DNA from: Iamia sp035575815
Lineage (GTDB): Bacteria; Actinomycetota; Acidimicrobiia; Acidimicrobiales; Iamiaceae
DNA: 64,000 bases
NCBI RefSeq assembly: GCF_035575815.1
Contig: NZ_DATLXO010000120.1
Location: 1-64,000, forward strand
Direction: 5' to 3'
This document shows, in pieces, positions 1 through 7,946 of the stretch. Under the pieces are notes generated by a model that was not told where the DNA came from, did no database searches, and worked only from the letters and a program-made list of their open reading frames with translations. The translations under genes were made by a program, and so were the position numbers. The number at the start of each line of letters is the position of its first letter. Within the stretch, counting starts at the first letter, position 1.

Positions 1-895
1 GGCCGAGGTGCACCACGGCGCCGGCGAGCACGGGGATCAACACCAGCAGCAGCGGGGCCTGGTTGCGGGCCGAGGTCAGGGCCAGGCCGCCGAAGACCAC
101 CAGCGGCAGGGCGTCGCGCCAGCGAGGCGCTCGGACCAGCCCGAGCACGGCCACGAGCAGCAGGCCGACGACGAGCAGCTGGGACCACGACCGGTAGCTG
201 GGCGCCTGCCACTCGACGACCGACTCGAAGGCCTCCGAGCGGGCGCCCACGGTGAGGGGGAAGAACAAGAGGCGGGGGCCGAGGGGGTTGACCGCGCCCA
301 GCAGCAGCCCGACGCTCGCCCAGCCCAGGGCGCGGACCTCGGGGCCCCACGACCCCCGGTCGAGGCGGGCCCCGACGGCCACGAGGGCGAGCAGCACCAC
401 GGCGAAGGGGAACGAGCCGTGGGTGTTGACCCAGACCCAGCCCACGGGCACCAGCCAGCGCGGGTCGAGGTGGTCGTCGGCCACCAGCAGCACCGCCGCC
501 AGGCCGAGGAGACCGAAGAGCAGCGGGCGTCCCGACCACATCTCGGCCGCGCCGACCAGCACCGCGATGGTGATGGCGACGCGGATCACGATCGACTGGG
601 AGCGGGCGGTCAGCGTCCAGACGGCCACGGCGAGCAGGGCGCAGAGCACGCCGTTGACCAGGCGGACGGCACCGAGGCCGCCCAGATCCTCGGCCCCGGC
701 GTAGACGAGCGAGGCCAGCCAGCTCTGCACGACCCACGGATCGCCCCCGGCGGTGAAGGAGTACGGGTCGGTGCGGGGGACCCCACCGCGCTCGAGCATC
801 ACGCGGCCGGTGGCGAAGTGCGTGAGGAAGCTGTTGTCGTAGAGCGGGCGCATCCCGATCAGCAGACCCCACAGGCCGGCGAGCCCGCCGAGCAC
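1..895 (-). CDS. Polytopic membrane protein, C-terminus beyond the window edge
   Basis: The reverse strand reads open from about 895 to the left edge and gives a very hydrophobic protein of at least 298 residues with about seven membrane segments. Near the N-terminus is a segment DNSFLTHFATGRVMLERGG followed by P-x-T-DPYSFT, a soluble loop typical of large integral-membrane proteins of unknown function with a glycosyltransferase-C-like layout. The first usable in-frame start is a GTG at 895; a stop lies about 180 bases further upstream with no ATG, GTG or TTG between. It runs in the same direction as rpsA but about 300 bp beyond it. Function is not known; membrane glycosyl or lipid-carrier chemistry is a guess from the architecture. 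Confidence 0.72.
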   Translation of the reverse strand, partial: MLGGLAGLWGLLIGMRPLYDNSFLTHFATGRVMLERGGVPRTDPYSFTAGGDPWVVQSWLASLVYAGAEDLGGLGAVRLVNGVLCALLAVAVWTLTARSQSIVIRVAITIAVLVGAAEMWSGRPLLFGLLGLAAVLLVADDHLDPRWLVPVGWVWVNTHGSFPFAVVLLALVAVGARLDRGSWGPEVRALGWASVGLLLGAVNPLGPRLLFFPLTVGARSEAFESVVEWQAPSYRSWSQLLVVGLLLVAVLGLVRAPRWRDALPLVVFGGLALTSARNQAPLLLVLIPVLAGAVVHLG

Positions 896-1160
896 GGTTC
901 CGAGGCCGACGCCGCCGCGCCTCGCGAACCCCGGCGCGAGCCCGGCGTCGCGGCTCGGAGCCGGTGCGGCACTCGGGTCGTCGGGGGCGATGGGCCGTGA
1001 GGGTACCGGTTCGTCCCCGTACGCCCTCGACCTCCCGGTCCGGTGGGTGCACCGCGACCGGGGGGAGCATCAGAACGCCTCGGAGATGCGCACACCGTCC
1101 CAGAGGGTTCGATCCCCACCTTCTTCGACAGCGGGACGACGGGATCGTGCTCGCGCTCGC

Positions 1161-1178
1161 CCGGGGCCTGGGCCCCGG
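1161..1178 (-). terminator. GC hairpin downstream of rpsA
   Basis: CCGGGGCC at 1161-1168 pairs with GGCCCCGG at 1171-1178, 15 bp past the rpsA stop codon. There is no T-run, so it would be a GC-type actinobacterial terminator or an mRNA 3'-end stabiliser. Apart from this hairpin, nothing else was recognised in the roughly 300 bp between the partial membrane-protein gene and rpsA. Confidence 0.35.
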
Positions 1179-1192
1179 CCCGTGGGTCGGGA

Positions 1193-2623
1193 TCAGGCCG
1201 GCCCGGGTTCCTCGACGTCGTCGACGGGGGGAGCCTCGGCGACCGGTGCGGCGGCGGCCGCGGCGAACGGCTCGGCGGCGGGGTCGGCCGCGACATCTTC
1301 CGCGGCGGCGGGGCCGACCGCGGGTGGGGCAGCTTCGGCGACGGGGGGGGCCTCGGTCGCGAACCCCTGCTCAGCCTCGTACTCAGCCCAGGCCTCCTCG
1401 ACCGCGGGGTCTTCCGCCCACTCGGTGGCGATGAAGTTGCCCTCGTTGTCGTACGCGTGCTCGCCGAAGTGCTCCTGGTACTCGGCGGACACGACGCCGC
1501 CCTCGGCGGCCTGCTTGATCGACAGGCTGATGCGGCGACGCTGGAGGTCGAGGTCGATGATCTTGACCCACAGCTCCTCACTCGGCGTGACGACCTGCTC
1601 GGGGAGGTCGACGTGGTGCGCCGACATCTCCGAGATGTGGACCAGGCCCTCGATGCCGTCGCCCACCTGGACGAAGGCGCCGAAGGGCACCAGCTTGGTG
1701 ACCCGGCCGTAGACCAGCTCGGCCACGCGGTGCGAGGTGGCGAACTCCTGCCACGGATCCTGCTGGGTGGCCTTGAGCGAGAGGCTGATGCGCTCGCGGT
1801 CGCGGTCGACGTCGAGCACCTGGATCGATACCTCGTCACCGACGGCGACGACCGAGCCGGGGTGGTCGACGTGCTTCCACGACAGCTCCGAGACGTGGAT
1901 GAGCCCGTCCATGCCCCCGAGGTCGACGAAGGCGCCGAAGTTGACGACACTGGACACCACGCCCTTGCGGACCTCGCCCGGCTTCAGGTTGTCGAGGAAC
2001 TCCTCGCGCTGCTCCTTCTGGGTCTCCTCGAGCCAGGCCCGGCGGGACAGCACCACGTTGTTGCGGTTCTTGTCGAGCTCGATGATCTTGGCCGTGAGCT
2101 CCTGGCCCACGTACGGCTGGAGGTCGCGCACCCGGCGCAGCTCGACCAGCGACGCGGGGAGGAAGCCGCGCAGGCCGATGTCGACGATGAGGCCACCCTT
2201 GACGACCTCGATGACCGGACCGGTGACGACGCCCTCGCGCTCCTTGGTGGCCTCGATGTCGCCCCACGCCCGCTCGTACTGAGCCCGCTTCTTGGACAGG
2301 ACGAGGCGGCCGTCCTTGTCCTCCTTGGTGAGGACGAGGGCCTCGATCTCGTCGCCGAAGGACACGATCTCGGACGGGTCGATGTCGTTGCGGATCGACA
2401 GCTCGCGGGCGGGGATGACGCCCTCGGTCTTGAAGCCGATGTCGAGCAGGACCTCGTCCTTGTCGACCTTGACCACCTTGCCCTCGACGATCTGGCCGTC
2501 CTCGACGCTGACCATGCTGGCGTCGATCGCGGCGTCGAAGTCGATGTCGAGGTCGTCGAACGCGATCACGCGGGGGACGTAGGCCTCTTCGTCAGGGGCG
2601 GTGAGGGTGGTCTGGTCGGACAC
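1193..2623 (-). CDS. rpsA: 30S ribosomal protein S1
   Basis: The 476-residue product has four S1 RNA-binding domains at about 43-112, 129-196, 214-286 and 302-371; domains three and four carry the typical NFGAFVDLGG and PFGAFVQVGDG strands. An acidic, Ala/Pro-rich tail follows from about 372. Four domains and about 480 residues is the usual actinobacterial form (six in E. coli). S1 recruits structured mRNAs to the 30S subunit. The start lies in a short acidic N-terminal stretch as in relatives. polA and an ANTAR regulator nearby reproduce the order known from mycobacteria. Confidence 0.97.
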   Translation of the reverse strand: MSDQTTLTAPDEEAYVPRVIAFDDLDIDFDAAIDASMVSVEDGQIVEGKVVKVDKDEVLLDIGFKTEGVIPARELSIRNDIDPSEIVSFGDEIEALVLTKEDKDGRLVLSKKRAQYERAWGDIEATKEREGVVTGPVIEVVKGGLIVDIGLRGFLPASLVELRRVRDLQPYVGQELTAKIIELDKNRNNVVLSRRAWLEETQKEQREEFLDNLKPGEVRKGVVSSVVNFGAFVDLGGMDGLIHVSELSWKHVDHPGSVVAVGDEVSIQVLDVDRDRERISLSLKATQQDPWQEFATSHRVAELVYGRVTKLVPFGAFVQVGDGIEGLVHISEMSAHHVDLPEQVVTPSEELWVKIIDLDLQRRRISLSIKQAAEGGVVSAEYQEHFGEHAYDNEGNFIATEWAEDPAVEEAWAEYEAEQGFATEAPPVAEAAPPAVGPAAAEDVAADPAAEPFAAAAAAPVAEAPPVDDVEEPGPA

Positions 2624-2767
2624 TGAGGGAGCTCTTCTCGTAGGGGCAGGGAGTCGATGGACGGGGTTGCCGGGCCGCCGGGCCCAGGGGCACGCCGGGG
2701 GGGTGCGCCACTCGGCGCGCGAGGTCGACAGGGTACCCGCCGACCCCGCAGGGGGCCACAGTGGCGG

Positions 2768-3538
2768 TCACACCGGCGCCGGGTCGGGGGGCCGCCGGGC
2801 GACCAGGAGGTGCTCGGGGTGCTCGAGGTCGGGGGGCCGCGCCGCGTAGCGGCCGGGCTCCACCGACCAGACGTGGACCGGTTGCAGGCCGGCGGCCCGG
2901 GCCAGCAGGCGCAGCTCGCGGGGCGTGAAGCAGGTGGTCCACAGGTCGGTGTCGGCGTCGGTGCCGTCGGCGTCCTTGATGGTGGTGCGCTCGTGGGCCA
3001 CGCCGGTCTCCGCGTCGAAGCTCGTGCCCTCGATGAGGTTCTGCACCTGGAAGTAGGAGGAGAACGCGGAGATCGCGGCCAGACCGCCGGGTCGCAGGGC
3101 GCGGGCGATCCCGGCCAGCACCACGTCGTCACCGGTGAGCTCGCCGAGCCGGGGCGCGCCACCTTGGCCGCCGGCGGGACCGCCCTGCAGCCCGAACGCG
3201 CCCTGGCAGAGGGAGATGGCGGCATCGAACTCGGCGTTGAAGCCCAGGGCGCGGGCATCGGCGCGCGCGAAGGTCACACCGGCAGGGGCGTCGCGCCGGG
3301 CCAGGGCGACGAAGCGATCGCTGATGTCGATCCCGTGCACCGCGATCCCCCGTCGGCCGAGGGCATGGGCGTGGCGGCCGGGCCCGCAGCCCACGTCGAG
3401 CACCCGCATCCCCCGTTCCAGCCCGAGGGTGTCGACGAGGAAGCCGACCTCCTGCTCGGTGCCCTTGGTGAACGAGTAGCGCAGGTAGGTCGGGCCGAGG
3501 TGATCAGCAAGGTCCTCGAACCAGTGGTCACGGGTCAT
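2768..3538 (-). CDS. Class I SAM-dependent methyltransferase
   Basis: The protein of about 256 residues has the Rossmann-fold SAM site VLDVGCGPGRHAHALG, then an acidic strand-2 loop (GIDISDRFVALA) and motif II ARADARALGF. The substrate cannot be told from sequence. The frame opens further upstream (to 3622), but that extension is Arg/Ala-rich and unlike the family, so the ATG at 3538 (MTRDHWFEDLADHLG) is preferred. It sits between rpsA and polA on the same strand, downstream of a small basic protein gene and a hairpin. Confidence 0.85.
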   Translation of the reverse strand: MTRDHWFEDLADHLGPTYLRYSFTKGTEQEVGFLVDTLGLERGMRVLDVGCGPGRHAHALGRRGIAVHGIDISDRFVALARRDAPAGVTFARADARALGFNAEFDAAISLCQGAFGLQGGPAGGQGGAPRLGELTGDDVVLAGIARALRPGGLAAISAFSSYFQVQNLIEGTSFDAETGVAHERTTIKDADGTDADTDLWTTCFTPRELRLLARAAGLQPVHVWSVEPGRYAARPPDLEHPEHLLVARRPPDPAPV

Positions 3539-3583
3539 CCCCCCATCGTGGCCCGAGCCCGACGCTGTGGCCCGCCCAGCCCG

Positions 3584-3618
3584 GGCGCGAACTGGTCGCT
3601 GAGCCACCAGTTTGCGCC
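3584..3618. repeat. Inverted repeat with GAACTGGT core
   Basis: GGCGCGAACTGGT (3584-3596) faces ACCAGTTTGCGCC (3606-3618), a 13-bp stem with one mismatch and a 9-base loop. The GAACTGGT...ACCAGTT core matches the ends of the 50-bp palindromic elements at 14.05 kb and 46.15 kb. It lies between the end of a small gene (3629) and the methyltransferase start (3538), so it could act as a terminator or attenuator on the minus strand; there is no T-run. Confidence 0.5.
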
Positions 3619-3628
3619 ACACGTCGGG

Positions 3629-4054
3629 TCAGTCGTCGGGGGGCGGGACGGCGTCGGGGGGCGGGGGGCCGTCAGCGGGCGGGGCGGGCTCGGCGTCGGG
3701 GGCGAGCGGGGGCAGGCCCTGCTCGTCGCGGATCAGGGCGTCGAGGGCGGCCCGGTAGGCGGCGTCGGCCTCGGTGCGCGCCTCGGTCCCCGCCCCACGC
3801 CGCCGCACGTCTTTCAGCCGATCCGCGGCTCGATCCTTGGACTTGGTCAGCTCGCGGCGCCGTCCCTCGCGCTCGGCCGCCTCGCGCCGGACCCGGGCCG
3901 CCTGGCGTTGCTCCTCGCGCTCGGCGCGCGTGCGATCGGCGAAGACCTGGGCCGCCTCCTGCTGAGCGGCGCGGCGGCCGCCGCTCGTCGCCCGGTCGGG
4001 TGGGGCGGCGGAGGGGTCGATCCCCCCAGGGACTCGACGGCGGCGGGCGGGCAT
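3629..4054 (-). CDS. Small Arg/Glu-rich protein, unknown function
   Basis: The 141-residue product has a basic N-terminus, then a long charged Arg/Glu/Ala helix (about 20-110, probably coiled coil) and a Pro/Asp-rich tail ending in repeated PPPPD-like segments. No catalytic motif or membrane segment is visible. It begins 25 bp after the polA stop on the same strand, so it is probably co-transcribed with polA. Low complexity makes a reading-frame artefact possible, but the minus-strand position and spacing favour a real gene. Confidence 0.55.
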   Translation of the reverse strand: MPARRRRVPGGIDPSAAPPDRATSGGRRAAQQEAAQVFADRTRAEREEQRQAARVRREAAEREGRRRELTKSKDRAADRLKDVRRRGAGTEARTEADAAYRAALDALIRDEQGLPPLAPDAEPAPPADGPPPPDAVPPPDD

Positions 4055-4078
4055 GGCTGGTCCTCTCGGGTGCGGTGG

Positions 4079-6805
4079 CTACGACTTGGCGTCGGCCCAG
4101 GTCGACCCGAACGCCAGGTTGACCTCGAGGGGCACGCGCAGATCGGCGGCGCCCCGCATGACGTCGAGGGTCAGGGCGCCGATGTCGTCGTGCTCACCGG
4201 GCAGCACGTCGAGGATGACCTCGTCGTGGACCTGCAGGATGAGCCGGCTCTCGGCCTCGCGGGCGGCGACGGCCCGGTCGAGGCGCACCAGGGCGACCTT
4301 GAAGATGTCGGCGGCCAGGCCCTGGATGCCGGCGTTCATGGCCTGGCGCTCACCGGCCATGCGGATGCCCCGGTTGCCGGACTGCAGCTCGGGGATGGGG
4401 CGACGGCGGCCGAAGAGGGTCTCGGTGTAGCCCCGTTCGCGCGCCCCGGCCACGGTGCGATCCATGTAGTCCTTCACCGCCGGGAAGGCCTCGAAGTAGG
4501 CGGTGAGGATGAGCTTGGCCTCATCGACGGAGATGGCCAGGCGCTGGGCCAGCCCGTAGGACTCCATGCCGTAGGCCAGGCCGTAGCTGACCATCTTGGC
4601 CTTGGCCCGCATGGCCCCGGTGACCTCCTCGGGCACCACGGTGTAGATGCGGGCCGCGGTGGTGGTGTGGATGTCCTCACCGCTGGTGAACGCGGCGATG
4701 AGGCCCGGGTCGTCGGCCAGGTGGGCGATGCAGCGCAGCTCGATCTGGTTGTAGTCGGCGACCAGCAGGTCACACCCCGGCGAGGGGACGAAGGCGGTGC
4801 GGAAGGCCTTCCCCTGCTCGGAGCGCACCGGGATGTTGTGCAGGTTGGGAGCATCGGAGGAGAGGCGCCCGGTGCGGGCCACCGTCTGGTTGAACGTGGC
4901 GTGGATGCGACCGTCGGGCCCCACCTCGGACAGGAGCCCGACCCCGTAGGTGGAGCGCAGCTTCTCGACCTCGCGGTAGGCCAACAGGTGCTCGATGATC
5001 GGGTGCTGGCCGCGCAGCTTCTCCAGGCTCTGGGCGTCGGTCGAGAACCCGGTCTTGGTCTTCTTGCCCGGCGCCAGACCCAGTCGCCCGTAGAGCACCT
5101 CGCGAAGCTGCGGGGTCGAGTTGACCGTGAACTCGCCGCCGGCGTCGTCCCAGATCGCCTGCTGGAGCCGAGCGACCTCGGCGGTCATGCGATCGCTGAT
5201 CTCGGTGAGCCGGGAGCGGTCGACCCCGACCCCCACGGTCTCCATCGCCGCCAGCACCGCGACCAGGGGCGCCTCGATGGTGTCGTGGAGGGTGCGCAGG
5301 CCCTGGGCGTCGAGGGCGGCGAGGAGCGGCCCGGAGAGGTGGGCCACGCCGAGGGCGCTGCGACTGGCGGTGCGGGCCGCTCGACCCTCGGCGTCGTCGC
5401 CATCGTCGGATGCGAACGCGAGCTGTCCCTCGGGGGCGGCGTCGTCGTCGACGGCCAGCTCGGCCTGGGCGTAGCGCACGAGCAGCGGCGCCAGGTCGTA
5501 GCGCCCCTCGGCGGGATCGATCAGGTACGACGCGAGGGCGGTGTCCACCGCGAGGGTGACGACATCGGAGGCGGGACGGTGCGATGGATCGGTCCGGGCC
5601 ACCCAGCGCAGAAGGGCCTTGGCGTCATGGGCGGCGATGGGACGGCAACCCGGGCCCGAGAGCAGATCGCCCAGCGCGGCGCGCACGTCGTCATGGGCGA
5701 GCACCGGGCCCGGCAGCCACATCACCTTACCGGTCCCGGGATCGACGACGACGGCGAGGCCCAGCAGATCGGCGTCCCACGTGGGGATCCCGTCGAACGC
5801 GGGGGCGACGGCCACCGGCGCGCCCTCTTCCGCCGCCGCGAGGGCCCCCAGGCGGGCGACGGCGTCGTCGGGGTCGGCGGGCTCGACGATCTCGGCCTCG
5901 AGCACCTGGGTCTCGGCCCCCAGCGCTCCCAGATCCGCGCCCAGCGCCTCCACCAGGCGGTCCCACAGGGTGCGGAACTCGAGGAACTCGAAGAGGCGCT
6001 TCACCTCGTCGGTGTCGGGCTCACCCATCGTCAGCTCGTCGATGTCGACGTCGAGGGTGACGTCGCGCCGCAGCACCATCATCTCCGCGTTGGAGCGCAC
6101 CTGGGCCTCGTGCTCGGCGAGGTTCTGGCGCAGCTTCGGGGTCTGGCCGTCGACGTGGGCGAAGAGCTCGTCGAGCGACCGGTGGGCGTTGATGAGCTTG
6201 GCCGCCGTCTTCTCCCCCACGCCGGGCACGCCGGGCAGGTTGTCCGACGGGTCGCCGCGGAGGGCGGCGTAGAGCACGTAGAGCTCGGGGCGCACACCGG
6301 TGCGGGCCTCGATGCCCTCCTCGTCGTAGAAGGCGTAGTCCGAGACGCCCCGCTTGTTGTACAGGACCTTGACGTGGGGGTCCTCGACCAGCTGGTACGC
6401 GTCGCGATCGCCGGTGACGATGATGACGTCGCGCCCGGCGTCGCGGGCCCGGGTGGCGAGGGTGGCCAGGATGTCGTCGGCCTCGACCCCCGCCTGCTCC
6501 AACGTCGGGATGGCGAGGGTGTCGATCACCTGGCGGACGAGGCTCATCTGCTGGCGCAGGATGTCGGGTGTCTCGGCCCGGCCCGCCTTGTAGGTGGCGA
6601 CCTTCTCGTGGCGGAACGTGGGCTCGGGGCGGTCGAAGGCCACCACGATGGCCTCGGGCTGGTGGTCGCGCAGCAGGTTCACCAGCATCGAGGTGAAGCC
6701 GAACACCGCGTTGGTGACCTGTCCCGAGGCCGTCGCCAGGTCGGTGGGCAGCGCGAAGAAGGCGCGGTAGGTGAGCGAGTTCCCGTCGATCAGCATCACA
6801 GCCAT
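4079..6805 (-). CDS. polA: DNA polymerase I
   Basis: A 908-residue family A polymerase. The N-terminal 5' nuclease (about 1-290) is complete (LIDGNSLTYRAFFALP, then GVEADDILAT and GDPSDNLPGVPGVGEKTAAKL). The middle domain lacks the DEDD acids, as is usual for actinobacterial PolA, so no proofreading is expected. The polymerase domain carries motif A (VADYNQIELR), the O-helix (KAKMVSYGLAYGM) and motif C (LQVHDEVIL). The O-helix has Tyr where E. coli has Phe762. It fills gaps in repair and removes Okazaki primers. The start is ATG, with MLIDGNSL at the usual distance. Confidence 0.98.
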   Translation of the reverse strand: MAVMLIDGNSLTYRAFFALPTDLATASGQVTNAVFGFTSMLVNLLRDHQPEAIVVAFDRPEPTFRHEKVATYKAGRAETPDILRQQMSLVRQVIDTLAIPTLEQAGVEADDILATLATRARDAGRDVIIVTGDRDAYQLVEDPHVKVLYNKRGVSDYAFYDEEGIEARTGVRPELYVLYAALRGDPSDNLPGVPGVGEKTAAKLINAHRSLDELFAHVDGQTPKLRQNLAEHEAQVRSNAEMMVLRRDVTLDVDIDELTMGEPDTDEVKRLFEFLEFRTLWDRLVEALGADLGALGAETQVLEAEIVEPADPDDAVARLGALAAAEEGAPVAVAPAFDGIPTWDADLLGLAVVVDPGTGKVMWLPGPVLAHDDVRAALGDLLSGPGCRPIAAHDAKALLRWVARTDPSHRPASDVVTLAVDTALASYLIDPAEGRYDLAPLLVRYAQAELAVDDDAAPEGQLAFASDDGDDAEGRAARTASRSALGVAHLSGPLLAALDAQGLRTLHDTIEAPLVAVLAAMETVGVGVDRSRLTEISDRMTAEVARLQQAIWDDAGGEFTVNSTPQLREVLYGRLGLAPGKKTKTGFSTDAQSLEKLRGQHPIIEHLLAYREVEKLRSTYGVGLLSEVGPDGRIHATFNQTVARTGRLSSDAPNLHNIPVRSEQGKAFRTAFVPSPGCDLLVADYNQIELRCIAHLADDPGLIAAFTSGEDIHTTTAARIYTVVPEEVTGAMRAKAKMVSYGLAYGMESYGLAQRLAISVDEAKLILTAYFEAFPAVKDYMDRTVAGARERGYTETLFGRRRPIPELQSGNRGIRMAGERQAMNAGIQGLAADIFKVALVRLDRAVAAREAESRLILQVHDEVILDVLPGEHDDIGALTLDVMRGAADLRVPLEVNLAFGSTWADAKS

Positions 6806-6889
6806 GCGCCGGCCACCCTAGGACGTCGTGCTCGGGGGAGGATCGGAGCGGGACCGCTGCCGACCCCGCGCCCGACCCGTCGTCCGCGC

Positions 6890-7471
6890 TCAGGGCTTGG
6901 GCACGAGGGTGCCGGCGAGCACCTCGTCGGCGACGTTGCGCATCGTACGGCGTTCGCGCATCGCCGTCTTCTGGATGAAGGAGAACGCGGCGCCCTCGGT
7001 GAGGCTGTGATCGTCCATCAGGCGCCCCTTGGCCCGATCGACCGACTTTCGGCTCTCGAGCTGCTCCTCGAGCGAGGTGGCCTGGTCGTGCAGGGCCTTC
7101 ATCTCCCGGAACCGGCCCAGCGCCACCTCGATGGCGGGCAGCAGCTCGGCCTTCTGGAACGGCTTCACCAGGTACCCGAGGGCCCCTGCGTCGCGGGCTC
7201 GCTCGATCAGGTCACGCTGGCTGAAGGCGGTGAGGATCAGCACCGCGGCGAGGCGCTCACCCGCGATCTCGCGGGCCGCGGACAGCCCGTCGAGCCCGGG
7301 CATCTTGATGTCGAGGATGGCGATGTCGGGCTGGAGCTCGCGCACGAGGCGGACCGCGTCGTCCCCGCGGCCGGTCTCGGCGACCACCTCGTAGCCCTCT
7401 TCCTGGAGGGTCTCGGAGAGGTCGAGGCGGATGATGGCCTCGTCCTCGGCGATCACCACGCGGGTCGTCAT
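6890..7471 (-). CDS. pdtaR: ANTAR-domain response regulator
   Basis: The 193-residue protein has an N-terminal receiver domain with the phosphorylation site in IAILDIKMPGLDG and Lys in GYLVKPFQK, followed by a C-terminal ANTAR RNA-binding domain (SVDRAKGRLMDDHSLTEGAAFSFIQKTAM). ANTAR proteins antiterminate transcription by binding paired hexaloop RNA stems. The mycobacterial orthologue (PdtaR, Rv1626) is likewise a close neighbour of polA and rpsA. The start is the ATG at 7471 (MTTRVVIAEDEA); a longer open frame upstream is non-coding in character. The cognate kinase is not in this window. Confidence 0.93.
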   Translation of the reverse strand: MTTRVVIAEDEAIIRLDLSETLQEEGYEVVAETGRGDDAVRLVRELQPDIAILDIKMPGLDGLSAAREIAGERLAAVLILTAFSQRDLIERARDAGALGYLVKPFQKAELLPAIEVALGRFREMKALHDQATSLEEQLESRKSVDRAKGRLMDDHSLTEGAAFSFIQKTAMRERRTMRNVADEVLAGTLVPKP

Positions 7472-7550
7472 CGTCGGCGCCCTTCGTCGTCGGTCATGGG
7501 GCCAGGATGCCAGGGTCGCGGGGGCCCGCTCGCCGCCGTCGCCGTGGCCC

Positions 7551-7844
7551 TCACGAACGCCCGGCCTGGAAGCGATCGAGCAGCTCGTCCTGGGTGACCT
7601 CGAGCCGGACGATCTCGTCGGCCACCGACTTGCGGTGACGCCGCATGGCGTCCGCGTGGCCCGCGGCCTCGGCGTGTTCGCGCTCGGCGGACGGGGTCTC
7701 CGACACGAGGGCTCGGAGCCGGGCATCGTCGGCCTCGTCGGCCAGCTGATGGAGCTGCTCGTCGGTGACCTCGAGCTCCTCGCGCAGACGCTTGAGCCGG
7801 GTCCCCACATCGCGGAGGCGACGCTCGACGAGGACCCTGGCCAT
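7551..7844 (-). CDS. Small coiled-coil protein, unknown function
   Basis: The 97-residue product is entirely charged and helical, with heptad-like Leu spacing (RRLRDVGTRLKRLREELE, then LVSETPSAEREHAEAAGHAD). There is no Cys, no membrane segment and no known catalytic motif. It runs in the same direction as the ANTAR regulator 80 bp away and may be its operon partner. No function is proposed. Confidence 0.6.
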   Translation of the reverse strand: MARVLVERRLRDVGTRLKRLREELEVTDEQLHQLADEADDARLRALVSETPSAEREHAEAAGHADAMRRHRKSVADEIVRLEVTQDELLDRFQAGRS

Positions 7845-7946
7845 GGCGCCACACTAGGAGGTGCCGCCCTCGGCCCCGGGTTCCGCTCGACCCGGCGTCG
7901 CCGATTCGAGGTGAGGCGCGGAGGATCCGACTGCCAGGATGCGCCC

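Noticed and set aside
1104..1130. A tRNA T-arm-like string (GGGTTCGATCCCC) upstream of the partial membrane-protein gene
   Set aside because: No acceptor, D or anticodon stems could be built around it in either direction.
2657..7597. A plus-strand open frame of more than 1600 codons across rpsA, methyltransferase and polA
   Set aside because: It is the antisense of clearly recognised minus-strand genes; high GC suppresses stop codons. Many other long antisense frames were dropped for the same reason.
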